This document shows positions 24,657 to 33,434 of a DNA stretch of 64,000 nt, in pieces (positions within the stretch are counted from its first letter, which is position 1; each line of letters starts with the position of its first letter). The position numbers and the translations under genes were made by a program. The notes under the pieces were generated by a model. That model was not told the DNA's origin. It did not search any database and saw only the letters and a program-made list of their open reading frames with translations. This DNA is from Arthrobacter sp. B0490 (lineage in GTDB: Bacteria > Actinomycetota > Actinomycetes > Actinomycetales > Micrococcaceae): positions 186,001 through 250,000 of the forward strand of contig NZ_PJIR01000003.1 in NCBI RefSeq assembly GCF_002929355.1. The letters run 5' to 3'.

Positions 24657-24662
24657 CTAGGC
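24657..24662 (+). promoter_or_regulatory. -10 element (TAGGCT) of the carboxylase alpha gene
   Basis: TAGGCT lies 30 bases before the ATG at 24693. Unlike the leaderless cases, an AAGGAG ribosome binding site sits between them, giving a short leader. A TTGTAG-GTTCT-CTACAA inverted repeat lies further upstream at about 24582-24598. Confidence 0.5.
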
Positions 24663-24692
24663 TCCGAACTGAGAAAAAGGAGTCCACGCCCC

Positions 24693-26528
24693 ATGAGTCA
24701 GTCCCCCCTCGCATCGTCCGTGTCCCCGGATGCCAGCAGCTCTCCCGACACCGACCGCGCGCGCCGTCGGGTGACGAAGGTGCTGGTGGCCAACCGCGGG
24801 GAGATCGCCGTCCGGGTCATCCGCGCCGCACGGGACGAGGGCATCGCCTCGGTCGCCGTGTACGCGGATCCCGACCGCGACGCGCTGCACGTGCGCATGG
24901 CCGACGAGGCCTTCGCCCTCGGCGGGGACACCGCGGCGGAGTCCTACCTCGTGATGGACCGCATCCTCGAGGCGGCGGAGCGGAGCGGCGCCGATGCCGT
25001 CCACCCCGGCTACGGCTTCCTGTCCGAGAACGCCGACTTCGCGCAGCGCGTCATCGACGCCGGCCTCACCTGGATCGGCCCGTCCCCGCACTCCATCTCC
25101 CAGCTGGGTGACAAGGTGCAGGCCCGCCACATCGCCGAGCGCGTCGGCGCCCCGCTCGTCCCCGGCACCAAGGACCCGGTCGGGTCCGTGCAGGAGGTCA
25201 TCGACTTCGCCGACGAGTTCGGATTGCCCCTCGCCATCAAGGCCGCGTTCGGCGGTGGTGGTCGCGGCATCAAGGTGGTCCGCAGCCACGAGGAGATCCC
25301 CGAGCTGTACGAATCGGCCGTCCGCGAGGCGACGGCCGCGTTCGGCCGTGGCGAGTGCTTCGTGGAACGCTTCCTCGACGCCCCCCGCCATGTCGAGACG
25401 CAGTGCCTCGCCGACGCCTACGGGAACGTCGTCGTCGTCTCCACGCGTGACTGCTCCCTGCAGCGCCGCAACCAGAAGCTCGTGGAGGAAGCACCGGCCC
25501 CGTTCCTCTCGGCCGAGCAGAACACACGGCTGTACGAGGCGTCGAAGGCCATCCTCCGGGAAGCCGACTACCAGGGGGCCGGCACCTGCGAGTTCCTCGT
25601 GGGCCAGGACGGCACCATCTCCTTCCTCGAGGTCAACACCCGCCTCCAGGTCGAGCACCCCGTGTCCGAGGAGGTCACGGGCATCGACCTCGTCCGGGAG
25701 CAGTTCCGGATCGCCCGGGGCGAGGAGCTCGGCTACGGCGACCCCGAGGTGCGCGGCCACTCCTTCGAGTTCCGCATCAACGGCGAGGACGCCGGCCGCG
25801 GCTTCATGCCCGCCCCCGGCACGGTGCAGACGCTCAGGCTCCCCAGCGGCCCGGGCGTGAGGGTCGATTCCGGCATCGAGGCCGGCGAGGTCATCGGCGG
25901 CAACTTCGACTCCATGCTCGCCAAGCTGATCGTCAGCGGTGCCACCCGGGAGCAGGCGCTGGAGCGCGCCCGGCGTGCCCTGCACGAGATGGTCATCGAG
26001 GGCATGCCCACGGTGCTGCCGTTCCACGCGGCCGTCGTCGCCGACCCCGCCTTCGCTCCCACCGAGGGCCCCTTCTCCATCCATACCCGCTGGATCGAGA
26101 CGGAGTTCGACAACACTATCGAGCCCTGGAGGGGTCCGGCCGACACTGCGCCCGACGACGACCCCCGCCGGCGCGTGGTCGTCGAGGTCAGCGGGCGCCG
26201 CCTCGAGGTGGTGCTGCCGGCAGGACTCGGCGCGTCGTCGAACGGCAAGACCAGTGCCCCGACGAAGTCGAAGAAGTCCTCGCGGGCCCGCGCCGGCAAG
26301 GCCACCGTCAGCGGTGACGAGCTGACCTCACCGATGCAGGGGACGATCGTCAAGGTGGCGGCGTCCGACGGCGACGTGGTCTCCGAGGGCGATCTCATCG
26401 TGGTGCTCGAGGCGATGAAGATGGAACAGCCGCTGACGGCCCACAAGGCAGGGACCCTGACGGGCCTGACGGCCTCCCCCGGCGACACCGTCTCGGCCGG
26501 CTCCGTCATCGCGACCATCCGGGACTGA
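24693..26528 (+). CDS. accA: Acyl-CoA carboxylase alpha subunit (biotin carboxylase + BCCP)
   Basis: The 611-residue fusion carries a biotin carboxylase (about 25-470: [26 protein letters not shown] loop, [13 protein letters not shown]) and a C-terminal biotin carrier domain with EAMKMEQ, so biotin is attached to Lys 576. A basic Ser/Lys-rich linker (about 525-545) joins them. It forms the holoenzyme with AccD and AccE encoded at 16082-17955 and is a substrate of BirA at 14048. I start at ATG 24693, after AAGGAG; a longer upstream frame overlaps maf and is rejected. Confidence 0.94.
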   Translation: MSQSPLASSVSPDASSSPDTDRARRRVTKVLVANRGEIAVRVIRAARDEGIASVAVYADPDRDALHVRMADEAFALGGDTAAESYLVMDRILEAAERSGADAVHPGYGFLSENADFAQRVIDAGLTWIGPSPHSISQLGDKVQARHIAERVGAPLVPGTKDPVGSVQEVIDFADEFGLPLAIKAAFGGGGRGIKVVRSHEEIPELYESAVREATAAFGRGECFVERFLDAPRHVETQCLADAYGNVVVVSTRDCSLQRRNQKLVEEAPAPFLSAEQNTRLYEASKAILREADYQGAGTCEFLVGQDGTISFLEVNTRLQVEHPVSEEVTGIDLVREQFRIARGEELGYGDPEVRGHSFEFRINGEDAGRGFMPAPGTVQTLRLPSGPGVRVDSGIEAGEVIGGNFDSMLAKLIVSGATREQALERARRALHEMVIEGMPTVLPFHAAVVADPAFAPTEGPFSIHTRWIETEFDNTIEPWRGPADTAPDDDPRRRVVVEVSGRRLEVVLPAGLGASSNGKTSAPTKSKKSSRARAGKATVSGDELTSPMQGTIVKVAASDGDVVSEGDLIVVLEAMKMEQPLTAHKAGTLTGLTASPGDTVSAGSVIATIRD

Positions 26529-27028
26529 CGCCCCCGGCCGATTCCGCAGGAAGTCGAAGGAATCTGTCTCTTTCCCTCGGCGTACTCCTATTCCCGCGGG
26601 AAGTCCTATTCGCCGCGTCGGGTGCGTCGGCGTCCCATTCCCTTCGGCATACTCCTTTACTGCGAACTCCCAGCGTTTGTTCAGGTGGAACTCGGAAGCG
26701 GAAAGCGACTGCGGATCAGGGCCGTTTCCGCGGCCGCACTGCCCGTCGGTCGAGGAATACCCACGACCAAGTAGGAACGAGTAGAGCGCGAGAATGCGAC
26801 CGTACAAATAGGGTACCGACCACTCGCGACGACGGAGCCCTTGCTAAATACGCTTCGAGCACGGGTCGATATCAGGGCCCGACAAATTGGCTGGGGAAAC
26901 AGCGTCGTGTCGCGCGACCGCGCGACAGGGTTGCGGAATGGGTCTTGGATATCGGGGTCGAAAGGCCTCCGGTGTGCGCAGCCTTCGATGGAACCGGTTT
27001 CCCCCTGACGGATTATCGGGGTGCAGAC
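26529..27028. other. Long leader region of the deacetylase gene
   Basis: 500 bases with visibly lower GC than the flanking genes and no credible ORF. It holds an 18-19-bp direct repeat (26572-26589 and 26638-26656, both ending in TCGGCrTACTCCT) and a perfect palindrome at 26908-26927. A TACAAAT stretch near 26805 could be a -10. I could not match it to a known riboswitch. Confidence 0.5.
26908..26927. promoter_or_regulatory. Perfect palindrome upstream of the deacetylase gene
   Basis: TGTCGCGCG-AC-CGCGCGACA is an exact inverted repeat, about 100 bp before the ATG. It could be an operator or an RNA hairpin in the leader. Confidence 0.45.
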
Positions 27029-29272
27029 ATGGGAACACGGACCGAAGAGCCCGCTCACGCGGGATCGAACCACTCACGCAGAAGAGGGCGCAGCCCCTCC
27101 TCCGGGCGTCTGCGATGGACGGCACTCGGCAGCGTCCTGGCGGTCTCCGCCAGCCTGCTCGGTGGAGCAGTCTTCGCGGCGCCGGCACACGCCGTCGCCA
27201 ACACCGTCGTCAGCCTCACGTTCGACGATGCCAACGACAACCAGTTCGCCGCCGCCACGACGATGAGGAACGCGAATCTCCGGGGGACGTTCTTCGTCAA
27301 CTCGGGGTTCCTGAATGCTCCTACCTACATGACGACCGCCCAGGCCCAGCAGCTGCAGGCCGACGGCCACGAGATCGGCGGGCACTCCGTGACGCACCCG
27401 GACCTCGCGGTGACGGGAGCGGACGAGGCCAGGCGCCAGGTCTGCAACGACCGGGTCAACCTCACCAGCATGGGCCTGGACATCAGGAGTTTCGCCTACC
27501 CGTTCGCTTCCTCCAATCCTGCGGCAGAAGCCATCGTCCGGGACTGCGGCTACAACAGTGCGCGCGGCCTGGGCGACATCCGGAGCAAGAACCCCGAGTC
27601 GGCCACGTTCCCGGTCGCCGAGAGGATTCCTCCGGCCAACCTCTTCTACACGGGAGCCCCCGACCAGGTCGACAGCACCTGGACGCTGGCCGACCTGCAG
27701 AACGTCGTGACGCAGTCCGTCAACGGGGGCGGGGGGTGGGTCCAGCTGACCTTCCACCACGTCGGCCGTGACGGTGAGCCGCTGTCCATCCCCAGCACCG
27801 TCTTCGCCCAGTACACCAACTGGCTCAGGGACGAGGTCACGGCCGGGAGGATCGAGGTCAAGCCGGTCCGCGACGTCATCGGCGGAGCGACGAAGCCGAT
27901 CGTGGCCGGGCCCGCCGCACCGGCTCCGATCACGAGTGGGAACCTGCTGCAGAACCCCGGCCTCCAGACGCCCAGCTCCGTGGCAGGCGTACCCAGGTGC
28001 TGGGCCTTCGGCGGCTTCGGCGTCAACACCCCGCAGTTCTCGCAGGTCGCCGGCCGCACGAGCACGATCGCGCAGCAACTGACCATGACGAACTACGTGG
28101 ACGGCGACGCGAAGCTCCTCCCGACCCTGGACCTGGGTGAATGCGCCCCCGGCGCGGTGCCGGGCCGGGCCTATGTGATAAAGGCCTGGTACAAGTCCAC
28201 CGGACCCACCCAGTTCGAGCTCTACTACCGGACCGGGCTGGGCACGTGGAGGTACTGGACGAGCAGCCCGCTGTACAACGCCGCCGCGGACTGGACCCAG
28301 CTCACCTTCACCTCACCTCCCGTGCCGGAAGGCGCCTCCGCGATCAGCATGGGGCTTAACCTGACCAGCAACGGAATACTCGTCACGGACGATTACGAGC
28401 TGACCGTCTCCGGTACGACTCCTCCGCCGACGCCGCCTCCGGCTCCGGCGCCGACTCCCCCGGCGGCCGTCGCTGCGATCAATGCAGCGGCAGCCGCATC
28501 TCCCGGGGTCGGAACGGCTAGCGGCGCGGTCGTGTGCGGCCTCGTCTCCGGCGGTTGCTACCAGAACTACCAGAACGGTTCCATCCACTGGACCCAGGCC
28601 ACCGGCGCCCGCATCACCAGGGGGGCCATCGCCGCAGCCTGGGCGGGCCAGCGCTGGGAGAACGGACCACTCGGCTACCCGACCAGCAACGAGGTCGGCG
28701 GGCTGAAGAACGGCGGCGTGTACCAGAACTTCCAGGGCGGAACCGTGCACTGGACGCCGGCGACCGGCGCCCGCATCACCAAGGGAGCCATCGGCGCGGC
28801 CTGGGCGGCCCAGGGATGGGAGAACGGTGGCCTCGGCTACCCGACCGGCAACGAGGTCACCGGACTGAAGAACGGCGGCGCCTACCAGAACTTCCAGGGC
28901 GGCGTCGTGCACTGGTCCCCGGCCACGGGAGCCCGGATCACCAGGGGTGCCATCGACGCGGCATGGGCCTCGTTCAACTGGGAGAACGGCTTCCTCGGCT
29001 ACCCGACCAGCAACGAGATCGTCGGGCTGAGGAACGGCGGCGTGTACCAGAACTTCCAGGGCGGGGTCATCTACTGGTCACCCGCTACCGGAGCACGCAG
29101 CAACGCGGGCGCCATCCGCAATGCCTACGCCTCGCAGGGCTGGGAGAACGGCCGTCTCGGCTACCCGACCACCAACGAGTTCAGGCTGAGCGCCACTCTC
29201 GTGGCCCAGGATTTCCAGGGCGGACGCATCACCTGGTCCGCCGCCACGGGAGCGGCCATCACCTACAGGTAG
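27029..29272 (+). CDS. Secreted polysaccharide deacetylase with LGFP repeats
   Basis: A 747-residue exported protein: signal peptide (cleaved after AHA near 55), a NodB-type deacetylase domain (about 58-270) with LTFDD, metal-binding HSVTH (H119, H123), FAYPF and LTFHHVG, a carbohydrate-binding-like beta domain (about 300-470), a Pro-rich linker and five LGFP repeats (about 500-747, each with ENG-LGYPT-NE and YQNFQGG-type blocks). LGFP repeats anchor proteins to the mycolate or peptidoglycan layer. The enzyme probably removes acetyl groups from wall glycan or chitin-like polymers. I start at ATG 27029; an 84-base upstream extension has no ribosome binding site. Confidence 0.88.
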   Translation: MGTRTEEPAHAGSNHSRRRGRSPSSGRLRWTALGSVLAVSASLLGGAVFAAPAHAVANTVVSLTFDDANDNQFAAATTMRNANLRGTFFVNSGFLNAPTYMTTAQAQQLQADGHEIGGHSVTHPDLAVTGADEARRQVCNDRVNLTSMGLDIRSFAYPFASSNPAAEAIVRDCGYNSARGLGDIRSKNPESATFPVAERIPPANLFYTGAPDQVDSTWTLADLQNVVTQSVNGGGGWVQLTFHHVGRDGEPLSIPSTVFAQYTNWLRDEVTAGRIEVKPVRDVIGGATKPIVAGPAAPAPITSGNLLQNPGLQTPSSVAGVPRCWAFGGFGVNTPQFSQVAGRTSTIAQQLTMTNYVDGDAKLLPTLDLGECAPGAVPGRAYVIKAWYKSTGPTQFELYYRTGLGTWRYWTSSPLYNAAADWTQLTFTSPPVPEGASAISMGLNLTSNGILVTDDYELTVSGTTPPPTPPPAPAPTPPAAVAAINAAAAASPGVGTASGAVVCGLVSGGCYQNYQNGSIHWTQATGARITRGAIAAAWAGQRWENGPLGYPTSNEVGGLKNGGVYQNFQGGTVHWTPATGARITKGAIGAAWAAQGWENGGLGYPTGNEVTGLKNGGAYQNFQGGVVHWSPATGARITRGAIDAAWASFNWENGFLGYPTSNEIVGLRNGGVYQNFQGGVIYWSPATGARSNAGAIRNAYASQGWENGRLGYPTTNEFRLSATLVAQDFQGGRITWSAATGAAITYR

Positions 29273-29278
29273 GCCCCA

Positions 29279-29311
29279 GCGGGGAACCGGAACGGCCTTC
29301 GGGTTCCCCGC
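29279..29311 (+). terminator. Hairpin after the deacetylase gene
   Basis: Arms GCGGGGAACC and GGTTCCCCGC with a 13-base loop, immediately after the stop. Confidence 0.6.
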
Positions 29312-29326
29312 CCACCAGATCGTCCG

Positions 29327-29366
29327 GGAAGCGCCCGGTGGGACTGCACCTCCACCGGGCGCTTCC
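29327..29366. terminator. Strong bidirectional hairpin between convergent genes
   Basis: Fifteen-base perfect arms GGAAGCGCCCGGTGG and CCACCGGGCGCTTCC with a 10-base loop, between the deacetylase (+) and the lipoprotein (-). Confidence 0.7.
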
Positions 29367-29414
29367 TGCTGTCGGCACCAGGTCCTGCGGTGCCCGCACC
29401 GACACGCGACGGCG

Positions 29415-30209
29415 CTAGCCCGCTTCGCCCTTGCCCTTGTCCCCGGAATTCCCGGGGTCGCCGCCCGAGTTCCCGGGTGCGGTTCCGGAGTTCCCCGGGG
29501 CGGTGCTCGAACTCCCCGGGGCGTTCCCGGAGTTCCCGGGGGCGGTACTCGAATTCCCGGGGGCGGTACTCGAATTCCCGGGGGCTTCCTCCGCAGCCTT
29601 CTCCGCGGCCTTCCGCTGCTGTTCTGCTGCCTTCTCGGCTTCCTTCTCGGCCGCCTTCTCGTCGACACCCGGCGCGGACTCCTCGCCCGCGTCGTCAGGT
29701 CCCGTGTCCCCGGCGTCTTCCGGGTCCTCCTCCGGCGTGGGGGCGGGCGCGGGCTCGACCGGATCCGGTGTGGTCGGCGCAGGAGTGGGCTGGGGTGCAG
29801 GCGTGTCCGTCTCGACCGGCGCGGGTGCTTCCTCGGCCGGTCCCTCGACCGGTGCTTCCTCGGCCGGTCCCTCGACCGGCGCTCCCGTCGCCGGGTCCGT
29901 CCCGGTGTCGGCGGGCGCCTGCCCTGCTTCGAGGGCAGCGATCACCGCGTCCAGGTGGGTGCCGATCTCACTCGCACGGTCCTCGGTGACGGTCCCCGCG
30001 GCGCGGGCGGCGTCCACCTCGCCCTTCAGGTTCTGCGCGAGGGCGATGGCTGCCGCGGGGTCACCCGCTGCCGCCGTCGATGCGATGGTGCGTACCTCTG
30101 CCTGGAGATCTCCTGCCGTCGCGGCGTCGATCGCCGGCGCACCGCACCCGGCCAGCAGGAAACCGGCGGCAACCAGAGTCACGACCCCGGACCTGGTGGT
30201 ACTCCTCAT
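29415..30209 (-). CDS. Low-complexity lipoprotein coupled to a Ser/Thr kinase
   Basis: A 264-residue lipoprotein (lipobox LLAGCG). The N-terminal part (about 25-110) is helical and resembles the small Ala/Gly-rich domain seen in other kinase-linked lipoproteins. The middle is Pro/Glu-rich with a doubled APVEGPAEE unit, and the C-terminus repeats APGNSST/APGNSG about seven times. No enzyme motif. The ATG overlaps the kinase stop (ATGA), so the two are co-translated; it could be a sensor or substrate partner. The repeat unit is reminiscent of wall-associated Pro-Gly-Asn-Ser segments. Confidence 0.7.
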   Translation of the reverse strand: MRSTTRSGVVTLVAAGFLLAGCGAPAIDAATAGDLQAEVRTIASTAAAGDPAAAIALAQNLKGEVDAARAAGTVTEDRASEIGTHLDAVIAALEAGQAPADTGTDPATGAPVEGPAEEAPVEGPAEEAPAPVETDTPAPQPTPAPTTPDPVEPAPAPTPEEDPEDAGDTGPDDAGEESAPGVDEKAAEKEAEKAAEQQRKAAEKAAEEAPGNSSTAPGNSSTAPGNSGNAPGSSSTAPGNSGTAPGNSGGDPGNSGDKGKGEAG

Positions 30210-31669
30210 GGCTGCACGCTTTCGTAGAGTTCCTGCAGTCTCTGGCCCGTCTCCCCGGGCACGGCGGGCAACGGCTCGACGGCGGGTGCGGGATCCCCGC
30301 CGAACAGCAGGACGAACACCCACACAGCCGCTGCGAGGACGGCGACGGCGAGCACGGCGACGAGCCAGGAGGACCGACCACGACGCCGGGTGGCGGAACC
30401 GCCCTTCGACGTCACGTCCCGACTCCGTCCCGACCGGTCCGCCGGGGAGTCCTCCCCCTCGGTACGGGTCGGCCCGGAGGGTGCCGGCGCCCAGGGACGC
30501 TCGGCGCGTATCGGTGCGGACGGTACGGGAGCCATCAGGGCCGTGGCAGGGTGATCTCCCGTACGGGTGCCGCCGTCGGTGGGATGAGCACGCCCGTTGC
30601 CCGGACCGTGCGTGTCGGCGCCCAGCACGGACGTGGCGACGTCATGTGCCCGCTCGGTCGCGCGGGTGTCCAGCACGGACGTAGCACCATCGTCGACCGG
30701 CCCGGACGCGGCGCCGGCCAGGGACGTCGCGTCGTCGTGCGGGAGGGCGGAGCCGGCCGTTGCGACCGTCGAGGCGGTCGCCGCCGCGGCCGTCATGGCC
30801 GCCGTCGGCGGGTCCGCCACGGGCAGGACCGTGGTCGCCAGGGGCTCCTGCCGCTGCGGGCCCATGGCCGTCAGAGCCCGGACCAGGCTCGCCGCGTCCG
30901 GGCGGTGGCCCGGCTCGTCGAGGGTCATCGCGATGAGGAGCGCGGACAGCGCCGGGCCCGCCGCGTGCGGGATGGACGGACTCCGGTGCAGGCGCGCCAG
31001 CGCGCTCTCGACCCCGGTGCCGGGGAAGGCCCGCTCGCCCGTGAGGGCTTCGATCAGCACGAGCCCGAGCGAGTAGATGTCGGAGGGCTGTCCGACAGCG
31101 TCGCCCCGGGTCTGTTCGGGGCTGAAGTAGGCGGCGCTCCCGATGACCTGGCCGGTGGCGGTCATGTGGGTGCCGTCGAAGAACCGGGCGATCCCGAAAT
31201 CGGTGAGGAGGTAGCGGAAGAGACCGCTCTCCGGATCGGCCTGGCGCGTCAGGATGTTCGACGGCTTGATGTCGCGGTGCACGATGCCGCGCCCGTGGAT
31301 GTACTGCAGCGTCCGCGCGAGGTCGAGCGCGAGGGCCCGCACGGCTTCCGGACCGAGCGGCCCCCCGATCCTGACCATGTCCCTCAGGTCGGGGCCCTGG
31401 ACGAGTTCCATGACCAGGTAGGCGCCCTCCTGGGAGTGCTCGCCGCTGTCCATGTCCAGCACGCGCACGAGTCCCGGGTGGTCGAGCCCCGCGAGCAGGC
31501 GGGCCTCCGCGGATCCCCGCTCGAGCCCGTCCGCGGTCCCGGGACGGAAGATCTTGACGGCGACGTCACGCTCGAGCCGCGTGTCACGGGCAGCGAAGAC
31601 ATCCGCCATGCCACCGGATCCGATGCGCTCCCCCACTGCGTACCGCCCGGCCAGCGCCTGCTTCTCCAT
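30206..31669 (-). CDS. Membrane Ser/Thr protein kinase (PknB-like)
   Basis: A 487-residue Hanks-type kinase. The N-terminal catalytic domain has GSGGMADVF, VAVKIF, HRDIKPSNIL (about residue 137), DFGIARF and the SDIYSLG loop. A long Ala/Thr/Asp-rich juxtamembrane region follows, then one membrane helix (WLVAVLAVAVLAAAVWVFV, about 435-455) and a short outer tail of some 25 residues. There are no PASTA repeats. I start at ATG 31669. The adjoining lipoprotein gene is coupled to it, and the PP2C phosphatase at 10801 could counter it. Targets unknown. Confidence 0.92.
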   Translation of the reverse strand: MEKQALAGRYAVGERIGSGGMADVFAARDTRLERDVAVKIFRPGTADGLERGSAEARLLAGLDHPGLVRVLDMDSGEHSQEGAYLVMELVQGPDLRDMVRIGGPLGPEAVRALALDLARTLQYIHGRGIVHRDIKPSNILTRQADPESGLFRYLLTDFGIARFFDGTHMTATGQVIGSAAYFSPEQTRGDAVGQPSDIYSLGLVLIEALTGERAFPGTGVESALARLHRSPSIPHAAGPALSALLIAMTLDEPGHRPDAASLVRALTAMGPQRQEPLATTVLPVADPPTAAMTAAAATASTVATAGSALPHDDATSLAGAASGPVDDGATSVLDTRATERAHDVATSVLGADTHGPGNGRAHPTDGGTRTGDHPATALMAPVPSAPIRAERPWAPAPSGPTRTEGEDSPADRSGRSRDVTSKGGSATRRRGRSSWLVAVLAVAVLAAAVWVFVLLFGGDPAPAVEPLPAVPGETGQRLQELYESVQP

Positions 31670-31790
31670 GTCACCCGCTTCTACTACTCCGTTGACCGGC
31701 CTTTGGCACACGTGTTCCGTGCGCGTCGAAGTATTTGGTAAGCCGCCTTTCCTTCCAGTGTACTGGGGGTGCCGGAAACGGGCAGGGACG

Positions 31791-31828
31791 ACGACGGCGC
31801 CGCACCCGGGTGGGTGCGGCGCCGTCGT
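31791..31828 (-). terminator. Strong hairpin after the MFS transporter gene
   Basis: Seventeen-base perfect arms (ACGACGGCGCCGCACCC and its complement) with a four-base loop, between the transporter stop and the kinase gene. Confidence 0.75.
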
Positions 31829-31852
31829 GGAGCGGTCGAAGGAACGGGCAGG

Positions 31853-33265
31853 TCAGGACACGTTGTTCTCGTAGTCCCGGTCGCGTGTCTCCTTGGAGAT
31901 GAAGAGCGCGATGAAGGTGAGGACCGCGGCGACACTCAGGTACAGGCCGACGAGGAACGTGCTGCCATCGGCGGCCTGCCACAGCGCGACCGCGATGAAG
32001 GACGCGGGAGCGGCTCCGATCATGCTCGAGACGTTGTAGGCCACGGCCGAGCCCGTGTACCGGACGTTGGCCGGGAACAACTCGGGCAGCACGGCCGCCA
32101 TGGGTCCGAAGGTGAGGCCCATGAGGGTGAACCCGATGATCAGCAGGGCCATCGCCCCGACCGTGCCGGCGCCGAACAGCGGCGCCCAGAGGAGACCGAA
32201 GACGGCGATGCCGACGGTCGTCGCGAGCAGCATCTTCCGCCGGCCGAAGCGCTCGGCCAGGGGCCCGGAGACGATGGTGAAGATGCCGAAGAACACGACG
32301 CCGATGATCAGCATCCAGAGGAAATCGGTCCGGGTCATGCCGAGGCCGGGGACGAACGACGCGGCCTGGGCCGCCGTGAACTCCTTGCCGGCCGCTTCCG
32401 CCCGGGCCTGCGCCTGCTCCACGCTCGACGGCGCGGTCCCGTAGGTCAGCGTGAAGGCGGTCATGAAGTAGAACAGCACGTAGGTGGCGAACATGATGAA
32501 GGTGCCGAGGATCAGCGCGCGCCAGTGGAGGCGGAAGGTCGTGCCGAGCGGCACCTTGACGACCTTGCCCTCCTTCTGGACCTTCTGGAAGGACGCGCTC
32601 TCGATCAGCTTGAGGCGTACGTAGAGTCCGATGATCACCATGACGGCGCTCAGCAGGAACGGCACGCGCCAGCCCCATTCGAGGAACTCCTCGGGGCTCA
32701 GCGTGGTGCTCAGCAGGACGAACAGCAGGTTCGCGAGGATGAACCCGATCGGCGCTCCGAGCTGCGGGAACGTGCCGTAGACGGCACGCTTGCCCTCGGG
32801 TGCGTTCTCGGTGGCGAGCAGCGCGGCGCCGCTCCACTCCCCGCCGAGCGCGAGGCCCTGGAGGAAGCGCAGCACCACGAGGAGCAGCGGCGCCAGGAAG
32901 ACCCACCCGGGATTGGTGGCGGCGGGCAGCAGGCCGATGAGGAACGTGGCGATACCCATGGTCAGCAGCGAGGCCACGAGGGTCGCCTTACGGCCGACCT
33001 TGTCGCCGAAGTGGCCGAAGACGATGGACCCGAGCGGGCGGGCGACGAAGGCGACGCCGAAGACGGCGAACGAGCTGAGGAGCTGGTTCGCGGAGGTCTG
33101 GTTGGGGAAGAACAGCGCCGGGAAGACCAGGACGGCTGCCGTGGCGTAGATGTAGAAGTCGTAGAACTCGATCGTGGTTCCGATGAGGCTGGCGAAGATC
33201 ACCTTGCCCCGGGAGTTCAGCGGTTTGGTGGTTCCGCTGGCACCAGCGGAAGTGGAGGAGGTCAT
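31853..33265 (-). CDS. MFS transporter, metabolite:H+ symporter (MHS) type
   Basis: A 470-residue protein with 12 predicted membrane helices. The opening helix (IGTTIEFYDFYIYATAAVL) and the loop motif FGHFGDKVGRKA are typical of the MHS subfamily, which includes proline/betaine (ProP), shikimate (ShiA) and dicarboxylate carriers. Substrate cannot be assigned. I place the start at ATG 33265; an upstream extension of 41 residues is Cys/Gly-rich and unlikely to be translated. It is monocistronic with a strong terminator. Confidence 0.88.
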   Translation of the reverse strand: MTSSTSAGASGTTKPLNSRGKVIFASLIGTTIEFYDFYIYATAAVLVFPALFFPNQTSANQLLSSFAVFGVAFVARPLGSIVFGHFGDKVGRKATLVASLLTMGIATFLIGLLPAATNPGWVFLAPLLLVVLRFLQGLALGGEWSGAALLATENAPEGKRAVYGTFPQLGAPIGFILANLLFVLLSTTLSPEEFLEWGWRVPFLLSAVMVIIGLYVRLKLIESASFQKVQKEGKVVKVPLGTTFRLHWRALILGTFIMFATYVLFYFMTAFTLTYGTAPSSVEQAQARAEAAGKEFTAAQAASFVPGLGMTRTDFLWMLIIGVVFFGIFTIVSGPLAERFGRRKMLLATTVGIAVFGLLWAPLFGAGTVGAMALLIIGFTLMGLTFGPMAAVLPELFPANVRYTGSAVAYNVSSMIGAAPASFIAVALWQAADGSTFLVGLYLSVAAVLTFIALFISKETRDRDYENNVS

Positions 33266-33434
33266 GGCTGCGGCTTTCTCGGACGAGGCACCGCCGCCGG
33301 GGCACGAGGCTCCGCAGCACGGCACCCGCGCTTCATTGAACCCTGATATCTGACCACCGGCGTCCAGCACGTGGATAAACGTGTCCACATGCTGGACGGC
33401 GGGAACGGATGCCGCGGCTCCGTCCCGCTACGGG

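Noticed and set aside
28560..29260. Regular repeats that could look like a CRISPR or DNA satellite
   Set aside because: They are in-frame LGFP protein repeats of about 50 residues with diverged codons, not direct DNA repeats with spacers.
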